Source: HGM13233 sp964478515
GTDB taxonomy: Bacteria > Bacillota > Clostridia > Oscillospirales > Ruminococcaceae
DNA: 64,000 bases
Direction of reading: 5' to 3'
Assembly (NCBI GenBank): GCA_964478515.1
Contig: CAYZIL010000003.1
Location: forward strand, 1 to 64,000
Shown here: piece by piece, positions 42,057 to 49,397 of the stretch
How the letters are laid out: each line of letters opens with the position of its first letter
How positions within the stretch are numbered: the stretch's first letter is position 1
The notes under the pieces: model-generated
What the model saw: only the letters and a program-made list of their open reading frames with translations
Databases searched by the model: none
What the model was told of the DNA's origin: nothing
Program-made: the position numbers and the translations under genes

Positions 42057-42077
42057 AATTAAGCAAAGGGTGATATT

Positions 42078-43343
42078 ATGAACCCTCCTCTTGCGGTAGC
42101 CGTGCGCCCACAGACGCTAGACGAAGTTTGCGGACAGCAGCACATACTCGGCAAGGACAAAGTATTCCGCAAAATGCTTTCGGCCGGTTTTATACCGAAC
42201 ATGGTGTTTTACGGGCCGTCGGGCGTCGGCAAAACCACAGTGGCGCGCATTATTGCCGCCAACTGCGGCATGACGCTGCACTGCCTTAACGGGACGTCCG
42301 CCTCCACCGGCGACATTAAAAAAGTTATTGCCGACGTCGGCACCTTTTCGGGTCTCCACGGCATTTTGCTCTATCTCGATGAAATACAATACTTCAACAA
42401 AAAACAGCAGCAGTCGCTGCTGGAGTGCATAGAGGACGGCTCAATAACTCTCATCGCCTCCACAACCGAAAACCCTTACTTTTATGTTTATAACGCCCTG
42501 TTGTCACGCTGCACGGTCTTTGAGTTTAAGCCGCTGAGCGCCGCTGACGTGGAGTTTGCGCTGGAGCGCGCACTCGCTTACCTTGCCGCCAACGGCAGCG
42601 AGCTGCTGCTCGACGACGAGGGCAAAAAGTATCTCAGCGCCGTCTGCGGCGGCGACGTGCGCAAGGCGCTGAACGCCTTGGACCTTATGGCCGACGCTTA
42701 CGGCGGCAGCGGCACCGGCGTCGGCGCCGAGCAGGTAAAACAGGTGACCTCGCGCAGCTCGGCACGCTACGACCGCGCCGACGACAGTCATTACGACTTG
42801 TTGTCGGCACTGCAAAAATCCATTCGCGGCAGCGACGAAAACGCGGCGCTGCACTACCTTGCGCGGCTGCTGGACGCCGGCGACATAATATCTCCGTGCC
42901 GGCGGTTGTTGGTCATTGCCAGCGAGGATATCGGTCTTGCCTATCCGCAGGCGGTCGCCATTGTAAAAGCCTGCGTCGACAGCGCCATGCAGTTGGGGTT
43001 ACCGGAAGCGCGCATTCCTCTCGGCGAGGCCGCTGTGCTGTTGGCAACCGCGCCGAAGAGCAATTCCGCCATCATGGCAATAGACGCGGCTCTGGCCGAC
43101 GTGCGCAGCGGCAATTTTTCGGATGTCCCCGACCATTTGAAGGGTACGGGATACGGCGGCGCCGCCAAGCTCGGCCGCGGGCTTACCTACAAATATCCCC
43201 ACGAATTTCCCAATCGCTGGGTCGAGCAGCAATACTTGCCCGACTCGCTGTTGGGCGCAAAATATTACGAGTATGCCGACAACAAACTAGAACAGGCTGC
43301 AAAACTTTACTGGCAAAAGATCAAAGGAAAAGATAATGGATAA
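42078..43343 (+). CDS. rarA: Replication-associated recombination protein A (MgsA/RarA AAA+ ATPase)
   Basis: 421 residues. RarA acts at stalled replication forks with SSB and helps in repair. The start PLAVAVRPQTLDEVCGQQHI is the family opening; Walker A is FYGPSGVGKTTVARIIA, Walker B LYLDEIQYFNKKQQQ, sensor 1 IASTTENPYF, and the C-terminal tetramerisation region includes SPCRRLLVIASEDIGLAYPQ and GYGGAAKLGRGLTYKYPHEF. It overlaps the lipid kinase gene by 8 bases. Confidence 0.96.
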   Translation: MNPPLAVAVRPQTLDEVCGQQHILGKDKVFRKMLSAGFIPNMVFYGPSGVGKTTVARIIAANCGMTLHCLNGTSASTGDIKKVIADVGTFSGLHGILLYLDEIQYFNKKQQQSLLECIEDGSITLIASTTENPYFYVYNALLSRCTVFEFKPLSAADVEFALERALAYLAANGSELLLDDEGKKYLSAVCGGDVRKALNALDLMADAYGGSGTGVGAEQVKQVTSRSSARYDRADDSHYDLLSALQKSIRGSDENAALHYLARLLDAGDIISPCRRLLVIASEDIGLAYPQAVAIVKACVDSAMQLGLPEARIPLGEAAVLLATAPKSNSAIMAIDAALADVRSGNFSDVPDHLKGTGYGGAAKLGRGLTYKYPHEFPNRWVEQQYLPDSLLGAKYYEYADNKLEQAAKLYWQKIKGKDNG

Positions 43344-44262
43344 AAAGCTGTTATTTATTATTAACCCCCGCGCCGGACGCGTGAGCATACGCGCGCATCT
43401 GCTCGATATTCTTGATGTCTTTATAAAGGCCGGCTACACCGTCAGCACCTATTTGACCCAAAAGCCGAACGACGCGCGCGAATACTCCCACGCCCACGGC
43501 GCAGAATACGACATAATAGTCTGCTGCGGCGGCGACGGCACGCTAAGCGAGACGGTAAACGGCATTGCTGCGCTGGGCGCCCCGCCGCGCATCGGCTACA
43601 TATCTGCCGGCACCACCAACGACGTCGGCTACAGCCTTTCTCTGCCCGCGGACATGACCGAGGCCGCGAAAACCGCTGTCAGCGGCACTCCTTTTCGCTG
43701 GGACGTCGGCGAATTCGGTGACGGCCGCTATTTTTGCTACGTCGCCGCTTTCGGACTTTTTACGGACGTCACCTATACGACTTCTCAGGCCGCAAAAAAT
43801 GTCTGGGGGCGCGCGGCATATATTCTTGAGGGCTCAAAGCGCATCGGCTCGGTGCCGCGTTACCACGCCGTTATTGACTGCGACGGCGAAAAATACGAGG
43901 GCGATTATATTCTCGCATTAATAGCCAACACTGTTTCAGTGGGCGGTTTTCGCTCCGTTTTCGGCGGCCTGCCGAAGCTGGACGACGGCCTTTTTGAAGT
44001 AGCACTGATAAAACCGCCGGCAAACATAGCGGAAATGCAGCACGTTATCGGTTTGCTTTTGCAGCTTGAGTCCATGAAAGACGTTCATTCCGACTTTTTA
44101 CAAGTCGTCCGCGGCAGCAGGGTTCACATTGAGACTGACGTGCCGATACCCTGGACACTGGACGGAGAGTACGGCGGCACACTCGACGCCGTAACGGTAA
44201 ACAACCGCCGCCAGCTGTTGACAATAATGACCGGTATGGACGCACAGAAAACAGAAAAATAA
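43336..44262 (+). CDS. Diacylglycerol/lipid kinase (YegS/DagK family)
   Basis: 308 residues. The N-terminal LLFIINPRAGRVS and the nucleotide-binding VCCGGDGTLSETVNGI are the DAGK catalytic-domain signature; ISAGTTNDVGYSLSLP and the C-terminal TLDGEYGGTLDAVTVNNRRQ complete the fold. It phosphorylates a lipid such as diacylglycerol for phospholipid recycling, although sphingoid or other lipids are possible in this superfamily. It ends the glyA operon, before a strong terminator. Confidence 0.92.
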   Translation: MDKKLLFIINPRAGRVSIRAHLLDILDVFIKAGYTVSTYLTQKPNDAREYSHAHGAEYDIIVCCGGDGTLSETVNGIAALGAPPRIGYISAGTTNDVGYSLSLPADMTEAAKTAVSGTPFRWDVGEFGDGRYFCYVAAFGLFTDVTYTTSQAAKNVWGRAAYILEGSKRIGSVPRYHAVIDCDGEKYEGDYILALIANTVSVGGFRSVFGGLPKLDDGLFEVALIKPPANIAEMQHVIGLLLQLESMKDVHSDFLQVVRGSRVHIETDVPIPWTLDGEYGGTLDAVTVNNRRQLLTIMTGMDAQKTEK

Positions 44263-44266
44263 TCAC

Positions 44267-44298
44267 TAAGGCCCCTGCGCTTTTTCGCGGGGGCCTTA
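44267..44298 (+). terminator. Terminator of the glyA operon
   Basis: TAAGGCCCCTGCG pairs with CGCGGGGGCCTTA, loop CTTTTT. It starts 5 bases after the kinase stop. Confidence 0.85.
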
Positions 44299-44411
44299 TA
44301 TAGAGCGCTCCGCCGCGGCACAGGTCTCAAGAACCGCCGCTGTGCGGTGCAGTCAAGCACCCTGCCGAGCACTTAGCACAATCCGCACACAATAGCACAA
44401 CTAACAAAAAC

Positions 44412-44438
44412 GAGCTTCGCGCCAAAGGCGCGAAGCTC
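44412..44438 (-). terminator. Minus-strand intrinsic terminator
   Basis: GAGCTTCGCGCC and GGCGCGAAGCTC form a perfect 12-bp stem with loop AAA; on the minus strand GTTTTTG follows. It would end transcription coming from the lipase-like gene at 44708-46048, through about 270 bases that hold a small possible ORF. Confidence 0.85.
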
Positions 44439-44656
44439 TAAAAAACCGAAAGGTTGTTTCTCTGCCGTAAAAGGGCTGTGCGGCGCAGTGAGAAAAAATG
44501 TACGAGACGTCCCGTAGATTCCCAGCAAAAACGTTCTTCGTGTTTATAATACAGCACTTTTTTAGGCTCTGTTTGTTTGCCATCGCTTAGGGTGTCTTTA
44601 GCGTTGGCAGCACTTTTGCCTTGCAGTGCACATGCATACCTCCCCTTTCGGAGCAT
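44438..44656 (-). CDS. Possible small protein (72 aa) between the lipase-like gene and its terminator
   Basis: An open frame of 72 residues ends in a TAG that is part of the sequence entering the terminator stem, as in a last cistron. It is basic, with KQTEPKKVLYYKHEERFCWE and a hydrophobic/basic C-terminus (HFFSLRRTALLRQRNNLSVF). The ATG at 44656 has no ribosome site; GGGGAGG lies 10 bases inside the frame and better serves a different short frame (11-16 codons, M-H-V-H... or M-C-T-A...). No family is recognised. It may equally be a 3'UTR. The rest of the 44263-44707 gap has no other gene. Confidence 0.25.
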   Translation of the reverse strand: MLRKGRYACALQGKSAANAKDTLSDGKQTEPKKVLYYKHEERFCWESTGRLVHFFSLRRTALLRQRNNLSVF

Positions 44657-44707
44657 ATGCTTTTATTTTGTTCGAACTGGAACAGCAGCGTATATTGTTG
44701 CGCTGCG

Positions 44708-46048
44708 TCACAGCCCGGCTTTTTTTAATTCACTGACAAGGCCCACATAGAACTCACGCACGTCAAAGCCGGAAATGTTTTCTCTGGCCATGTCTATTAC
44801 GTCGGCGTGAGATATGCCGCGCTTGGCGTCGGCGCTGAGCAACCGGTAATCGTTGCCCCAGCTGAACGAGTCTGTCGACACCAGCCCGTCGTTTGGGCCG
44901 TCAAAATGGCAGACCAACCCGTAAGTCAGGTTAAGCGGAAAGACCGCAGCGGCAGCAGCACCCAACAGCGAGCCAACGCTGCAGGTTCGTATGGACGCCG
45001 GAAATTCGCCCATTTCGGCGTTGAGTTCGGCGCAGCGCACCGCTGTCAAATCTCTGACAGCGCCGAGAAAATCCGGATTGGAGTCACCGATTTTTCCGAG
45101 AACCTTGTTGTAAGCGTCGGCAATGCCGTCCTGAATTTTCTGCGGGGTCTTGTTGAGCAACTCGTCGGCAAAACCGCAGCCGCGGTGCGGTGTGTTTATT
45201 GTCGTCAGCGAGGCCACATACGGCGCCGCCCCGCAGCGGCAAACGGCATAACGGCAGTCAAGCCCACCTTTTGAGTGGGCGACAATATTGACTTTTTCAC
45301 AGCCGGTCATAACGACAATGTCTTTAATGCGCCGCGTCAGTTCCGCGGCGCTGTCGGCGACACTCGTTGCCGAGTGATGCTCACCGTAAAAAATCGCCGC
45401 ACCGTTTTTTTTCAATTCACCCGGTATGCGCCCCCAGTAGTTAAGCACCTTGGAGTCGCGAAAAAACACCCCGTGAACAAGCAAAATCGGGTACTTGGTG
45501 GCGCAAACACGCTGCTTGCTGCGGGCGGCGTCCAAAGACATTTTTGCTGTCTCAAGCTCTATTTCCCGCGAAACCACCGCGATTATTCGCACCATCTGGA
45601 CAAGGTTCGCTATCGGTACCAGGCCCAGCAGTAAGCCGACAACGCGCCGACGCAGCCCCAGCTGTACCGAAGCGCAGTAAACGCAGATCATTCCGTTCCA
45701 AAAAGTCACCGTCAATACCACGGCGGCGACGACAACGCTCAAAGCAAACACCTTGCCGCTGACAGACATAACGCCCAAAGCCAGCGCCAGGTGCCAGGCA
45801 ACGCAAAGCACGCCGCCTGCCGCAAAAGCCTTAAGGCACTCTACCCCGTGCCTGCACACCCGCAAGCGCGCGCTGATTTGCGGCTTTCTTCCGTGCAAAG
45901 GCGCAATGTTGACGCCTATAAACAGCACTGCCGCAACCGCCGCGACACCGCCGCCAAAACGTGACACAGCGACAACGCAACAGCCGCACAGGGCAACGCA
46001 CAGCGAGTTTGCCAGCGTATAAAAATTGAATATTGCGCTTTTTTTCAT
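44708..46048 (-). CDS. Membrane-anchored alpha/beta hydrolase (lipase/PGAP1-like)
   Basis: 446 residues from ATG 46048. Four to five hydrophobic helices (residues about 7-55, 75-135 and 140-160) precede a hydrolase domain beginning YPILLVHGVFFRDSKVLNYW, with the nucleophile elbow NIVAHSKGGLDCRYA (G-x-S-x-G as HSKGG), SLTTINTPHRGCGFAD after it, an Asp in FDGPNDGLVSTDSF and a His in RGISHADVIDMA, which would complete a Ser-Asp-His triad. This is the pattern of triacylglycerol lipases and PGAP1-like hydrolases. The hydrolase domain probably acts on a lipid or ester; its side of the membrane is unclear. It lies 15 bases after the rRNA methyltransferase gene. Confidence 0.82.
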   Translation of the reverse strand: MKKSAIFNFYTLANSLCVALCGCCVVAVSRFGGGVAAVAAVLFIGVNIAPLHGRKPQISARLRVCRHGVECLKAFAAGGVLCVAWHLALALGVMSVSGKVFALSVVVAAVVLTVTFWNGMICVYCASVQLGLRRRVVGLLLGLVPIANLVQMVRIIAVVSREIELETAKMSLDAARSKQRVCATKYPILLVHGVFFRDSKVLNYWGRIPGELKKNGAAIFYGEHHSATSVADSAAELTRRIKDIVVMTGCEKVNIVAHSKGGLDCRYAVCRCGAAPYVASLTTINTPHRGCGFADELLNKTPQKIQDGIADAYNKVLGKIGDSNPDFLGAVRDLTAVRCAELNAEMGEFPASIRTCSVGSLLGAAAAAVFPLNLTYGLVCHFDGPNDGLVSTDSFSWGNDYRLLSADAKRGISHADVIDMARENISGFDVREFYVGLVSELKKAGL

Positions 46049-46062
46049 GTTTATCCTATTGC

Positions 46063-47181
46063 TCACTTGAAATACATATACAGTTGGCAATTAATCATGC
46101 CGTTGTAGAGCTTGCGGCGTCTGTCAGCCTTGCGGCCGACGCAATGTTCAAATTCTGGGTAGTTCGTTATTACATAACTGCCCCGGTGCGGCCTGGCGTT
46201 AAGCCTGCCGGCAAATACTCTGTACAGCGAGTCAATGTCCCCGTCGGCCATCAATCTTTCGCCGTACGGCGGATTGGCAACTACTATTTCGTCCTCGCGC
46301 GGCTCAAAATCGGCAACGTCGGCAACAGTGAACTCACACATATCGGCCACCTGCGCGGCGGCGGCGTTGCGCCGACTCGTCTCAATAGCCTGCGGGTCAA
46401 TATCGCTGCCGCGCGCTGAAAAAGCACAGTCCACGGCGCTTAGCCGCTGCGCGGCAGCCTCTGCTTTTACCTGCGCGCATAAATCGGCGCTGAAAAACGG
46501 AAAGTTTTCAAAAGCAAAGCTGCGCTTAAGGCCCGGCGCGATATTCGCAGCGCGCAGCGCGGCCTCAATAAGCAGCGTTCCGGAGCCGCAAAACGGGTCG
46601 GCAAAATGGCTGTCGGCGCGCACGCGCGCAAGGTCGGCAATGCCGGCGGCAATAGTCTCTTTAATAGGCGCGAGCGTCGTCAACGGCCGGTAGCCGCGCT
46701 TGTGCAGCCCGTCGCCGCTGGTGTCCAGCATCAGCGTGCAGTGGTCGCGCACGAGCGAAAACTGGATGCGCTGGCGCTCGCCGCGCTCGGTCAAAAACTG
46801 GGTCGCATATCCCTTTTTCAGGTTTTCTACAATCGCCTTTTTGACAATGGACTGGCACGCCGGCACGCTGCTTAACTGGCTGTCAATACAGTAACCCTTT
46901 ACCGGAAAAGCGTCGGTGCGGCGAACAAGCTCGCGCCAATTTACGGCATTGACGCCGTCAAACAGCTCGTCAAAGGTGACGGCGTCAAACTCGCCGACTA
47001 TTATCATCACCCGCTCGGCGCAGCGCAGCCAGATATTTGCCGCGGCTATTCCGCGCTCGTCAGCCGTAAAGGTGATACGCCCGTCACTAACTTCAATATT
47101 CTCTACACCTGCGCGGCGCAGCTCAAACGCCACTACGCTTTCAAGACCGAAACCGCACGTCGCAACTGCTTTATATTTCAT
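46063..47181 (-). CDS. THUMP-domain class I RNA methyltransferase (RlmL/YpsC-like)
   Basis: 372 residues. Residues 1-150 hold a ferredoxin-like plus THUMP RNA-binding region (MKYKAVATCGFGLESVVAFE); the Rossmann methyltransferase follows with FADPFCGSGTLLIEAALR (SAM motif I, DPFCGSGT) and the N6/N2 methylation motif VANPPYGERL (NPPY). The family modifies a guanine in 23S rRNA (m2G2445 in E. coli). Sits between HPF and the lipase-like gene; the upstream HPF terminator makes it a separate unit. Confidence 0.92.
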   Translation of the reverse strand: MKYKAVATCGFGLESVVAFELRRAGVENIEVSDGRITFTADERGIAAANIWLRCAERVMIIVGEFDAVTFDELFDGVNAVNWRELVRRTDAFPVKGYCIDSQLSSVPACQSIVKKAIVENLKKGYATQFLTERGERQRIQFSLVRDHCTLMLDTSGDGLHKRGYRPLTTLAPIKETIAAGIADLARVRADSHFADPFCGSGTLLIEAALRAANIAPGLKRSFAFENFPFFSADLCAQVKAEAAAQRLSAVDCAFSARGSDIDPQAIETSRRNAAAAQVADMCEFTVADVADFEPREDEIVVANPPYGERLMADGDIDSLYRVFAGRLNARPHRGSYVITNYPEFEHCVGRKADRRRKLYNGMINCQLYMYFK

Positions 47182-47204
47182 CGTCTGTCCCCTTTCCAGG
47201 AAAA

Positions 47205-47234
47205 AGCGACCGCGGCGGTCCGGCCGCGGTCGCT
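47205..47234 (-). terminator. Terminator after hpf
   Basis: AGCGACCGCGGC and GCCGCGGTCGCT form a perfect 12-bp stem; TTTTTCC follows on the minus strand. Confidence 0.9.
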
Positions 47235-47263
47235 GGAATACATTCTATATCAGTAAGGTCGTG

Positions 47264-47782
47264 TCAGTCAAGCGGAACAAGCAGGCCGTAGTTGCCGTCG
47301 TGACGGCGATAGACGACATTGATAGCGTTGGTATCCTTATTTTTGAAAATAAAGAAACTGTGCGAAAGCATGTCCATTTGCAACGCGGCGTCCTCGACGC
47401 TCATCGGCTCGACCGCAAAGGTCTTTTCGCGCACCAGTTCGTGCTCGCTTTGTTCTTCCGGCGCCGCGCCGAGATCTACATCGACTGCTTTTTTGATTTT
47501 GGCGCCGAGCTTGTTCTTGTTCTTGGTTATCTGCTTGACTATTTGGTCGGCAGCGTCGTTAAAGGCTGCTTCCAAAGACGGCGCCGTGCGCTCTGAGCGG
47601 AAGATCAAGCCGCGGCTGCGCACCGTAATTTCGGCCGTGTGGCGGTCTTTCTCCACCGAGCAGGTAACAGTTGCCTCGGCGTCGTCCTCAAAATAGCGAT
47701 CGAACTTGTCAAGGCGTTTTTCCACTTTGTCGATGAAATTCTGCTTGAGATTGATTTTCCGTCCGACTGTTTTGATCTTCAT
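47264..47782 (-). CDS. hpf: Ribosome hibernation-promoting factor, long form
   Basis: 172 residues. The N-terminal RaiA/YfiA domain (KTVGRKINLKQNFIDKVEKR, RLDKFDRYFEDDAEATVTCS) binds the decoding centre of idle 30S subunits; the C-terminal domain (REKTFAVEPMSVEDAALQMD, FFIFKNKDTNAINVVYRRHD, GNYGLLVP) dimerises ribosomes into 100S particles. It should be expressed in stationary phase or stress. It is monocistronic, with its own terminator. Confidence 0.96.
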   Translation of the reverse strand: MKIKTVGRKINLKQNFIDKVEKRLDKFDRYFEDDAEATVTCSVEKDRHTAEITVRSRGLIFRSERTAPSLEAAFNDAADQIVKQITKNKNKLGAKIKKAVDVDLGAAPEEQSEHELVREKTFAVEPMSVEDAALQMDMLSHSFFIFKNKDTNAINVVYRRHDGNYGLLVPLD

Positions 47783-47963
47783 TGAGCTGGACCTCCCGAT
47801 ATATTTTATATAAACGGCCGCAGCCGTCTATTTCACTAATAATATTATAGCAGCGCCCTGCGAACTATTTGCGGCCATTTTGTAAAAATTCATTCCTGCG
47901 CCGCATCGCCGCCGGCATATTTCGAGCGCTGCGCGCCGGCACTGACAGCTTGCGGAAAAATAA

Positions 47964-47992
47964 AATTCCCCGCGCCGCAAAGCGCAGGGATT
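47964..47992 (-). terminator. Terminator of the yabP-yabQ-divIC operon
   Basis: On the minus strand AATCCCTGCGC and GCGCGGGGAATT form a stem with small mismatches, followed by TTATTTTTC, just after the divIC stop. Confidence 0.75.
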
Positions 47993-47998
47993 CCCTAT

Positions 47999-48295
47999 TC
48001 AGTTTGCAGCGTCAATATAAAGGCGCTCGTCAGGCTCGGCGTAGCCGAGCTTCTCACGCGCGACACGCTCAAGCTGGGCGGCAAGGTCGCCGTCGTTTAG
48101 CAGTCGCTCAAGTTCTTCGTTTTGCAGCCGCTGCTGAGTTATTTGTGCTGCGAGGTCGCTCAGCTGCCTTCTCTGCTCTCTTATTTCCAGTGCGCCGCTT
48201 ACTATTGAGACGCTCGAATAAATTACCAGTGTCAACACCACTACGACCGCGAGCGCCCGGCGACGGCGATATTTTGTGTTGCTTTTTTTGGCCAT
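47999..48295 (-). CDS. divIC: FtsL/DivIC-type septum formation initiator
   Basis: 98 residues from ATG 48295 (GGAGGTG 5 bases upstream). A basic cytoplasmic tail (KKSNTKYRRRR), one membrane helix (ALAVVVVLTLVIYSSVSIVS) and an external leucine-heptad coiled coil (IREQRRQLSDLAAQITQQRL) ending in VAREKLGYAEPDERLYID match DivIC. It forms part of the division complex with FtsL and FtsQ/DivIB. Position after yabP-yabQ is the same as in Bacillus subtilis. Its first 188 bases are also read in another frame by yabQ. Confidence 0.92.
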   Translation of the reverse strand: MAKKSNTKYRRRRALAVVVVLTLVIYSSVSIVSGALEIREQRRQLSDLAAQITQQRLQNEELERLLNDGDLAAQLERVAREKLGYAEPDERLYIDAAN

Positions 48296-48701
48296 CGCGC
48301 ACCTCCGTATCGCTGTTATTATTATAATGGAATATTCTCCCGAATGCAACCGGGAATACGCGCTTTAACGCGCGCAGCGGTGTCGTAAAGGCGGCGCTGA
48401 AAAGCGTCTGCAGCCGCCCCACCCAGCGCGCCGCCGAAAATTCATACACCGCGCCGCCGCCGAACAGCGCCAACAGCATGTACCACTGCAAACAGCGCGC
48501 CTGCGTCATTCCCAGCACAAAATATATTCCTATTACCGCGCCGAGCGCGCCGACAAATACACCTATTGCCAGACGCAGCCAGCGAGCGCGCAGCGACGGC
48601 GGGGTAATTATCTGCCGCGCAAGGCACATCAGCGCACCGAAGCCGGCCATCATGGCGGCGTCGTGTAAATTGGCGGCAATTTCGGTTGCCACGACACTCA
48701 T
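48108..48701 (-). CDS. yabQ: Spore cortex biosynthesis protein YabQ, with a long overlap into divIC
   Basis: 197 residues from ATG 48701 (ATGA overlap with the yabP stop). Five hydrophobic helices occupy the first 115 residues (MMAGFGALMCLARQIITPPS, IGVFVGALGAVIGIYFVLGM, MLLALFGGGAVYEFSAARWV), as in YabQ, a membrane protein needed for the spore cortex. After FHYNNNSDTEVRDG the frame stays open for about 62 codons through the start of divIC in a different frame, giving a basic, Ser/Arg/Ala-rich tail (NSKRRTGNKRAEKAAERP). That tail is not a conserved YabQ feature. A genuine overlap or a lost stop codon are both possible. Confidence 0.85.
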   Translation of the reverse strand: MSVVATEIAANLHDAAMMAGFGALMCLARQIITPPSLRARWLRLAIGVFVGALGAVIGIYFVLGMTQARCLQWYMLLALFGGGAVYEFSAARWVGRLQTLFSAAFTTPLRALKRVFPVAFGRIFHYNNNSDTEVRDGQKKQHKISPSPGARGRSGVDTGNLFERLNSKRRTGNKRAEKAAERPRSTNNSAAAAKRRT

Positions 48702-48982
48702 CGCAACAAGCCGCCCCAAAAGCCACGTTTTTTCTCTTTGGCGGCCGCGTATTGTACAAGCGTCACACTGCCGGCTACTGAAAGCTCACCGGTTTGCGAA
48801 TTGAAATCGCGTATGCTCAGCGCCTCTCCTTGTAGCGACACCGTGCCGAAATCTCCTCTTACCACCACCGTGTTCTCGTCGTAGCCGAGCACCTCGTCTA
48901 TGCCCGTAAGGCGGGCAAGTCCGCCGCCGATATTCAGGGTATGCGGCCTTACTTCTTTTTGCTGCTGCGTGGCCTGCTGCAT
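48698..48982 (-). CDS. yabP: Sporulation protein YabP
   Basis: 94 residues. The core reads HTLNIGGGLARLTGIDEVLG, YDENTVVVRGDFGTVSLQGE, LSIRDFNSQTGELSVAGSVT, the usual YabP/YqfC beta-rich domain. YabP is required for cortex and engulfment-stage development in B. subtilis. It leads the yabP-yabQ-divIC operon, and its presence is direct evidence for endospore formation. Confidence 0.94.
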   Translation of the reverse strand: MQQATQQQKEVRPHTLNIGGGLARLTGIDEVLGYDENTVVVRGDFGTVSLQGEALSIRDFNSQTGELSVAGSVTLVQYAAAKEKKRGFWGGLLR

Positions 48983-49050
48983 GGCAATTTCCTTTCAAGT
49001 CTCTTTCAATAAAATCTATTCACTGCCTGCCGCAGTTATTCACGCTAGAA

Positions 49051-49082
49051 AAAGCCGCCGGAGCGGTTGCTCCGGCGGCTTT
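49051..49082 (-). terminator. Terminator after rpmE
   Basis: AAAGCCGCCGGAGC pairs with GCTCCGGCGGCTTT (perfect 14 bp, loop GGTT); TTCTAGC follows on the minus strand after TTTT. Confidence 0.9.
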
Positions 49083-49101
49083 GTGTGCCGTTTTATTGAA
49101 C

Positions 49102-49302
49102 TTATTCCATGTTGAAGCGCTTTTTGAATCTGTCAACACGTCCGCCGGTATCGACGAGCTTCTGCTTGCCGGTATAGAACGGGTGGCACTTCGAGCATAC
49201 CTCGACCTTTATATCCTTGCGGGTGGAACGGGTCTTAATGACCTCGCCGCAAGCACAGGTTATCGTGGTCTCTTCGTATGCGGGATGGATACCTTCTTTC
49301 AC
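49102..49302 (-). CDS. rpmE: 50S ribosomal protein L31
   Basis: 66 residues. The zinc-binding (C+) form: CACGEVI and VCSKCHPFYTGKQKLVDTGG carry the cysteines; the ending GRVDRFKKRFNME is typical. Zinc-replete forms are degraded and replaced by a C- paralogue under zinc shortage in some species. Single gene with its own terminator. Confidence 0.98.
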   Translation of the reverse strand: MKEGIHPAYEETTITCACGEVIKTRSTRKDIKVEVCSKCHPFYTGKQKLVDTGGRVDRFKKRFNME

Positions 49303-49397
49303 GATGTCACCTCTTTTACTTCACAGTCACCTAAAGATGATAGCATATTCGCACTCAAAATGCAAGACGATATTTTATATTTTGCATCTTCATTTTT

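Noticed and set aside
44400..44440. CRISPR-like repeat
   Set aside because: The GAGCTTCGCGCC palindrome occurs once as a terminator stem. A loosely similar GAGCTTCGC...AAAGCTC at about 8835-8865 is a weak match, and there are no spacers.
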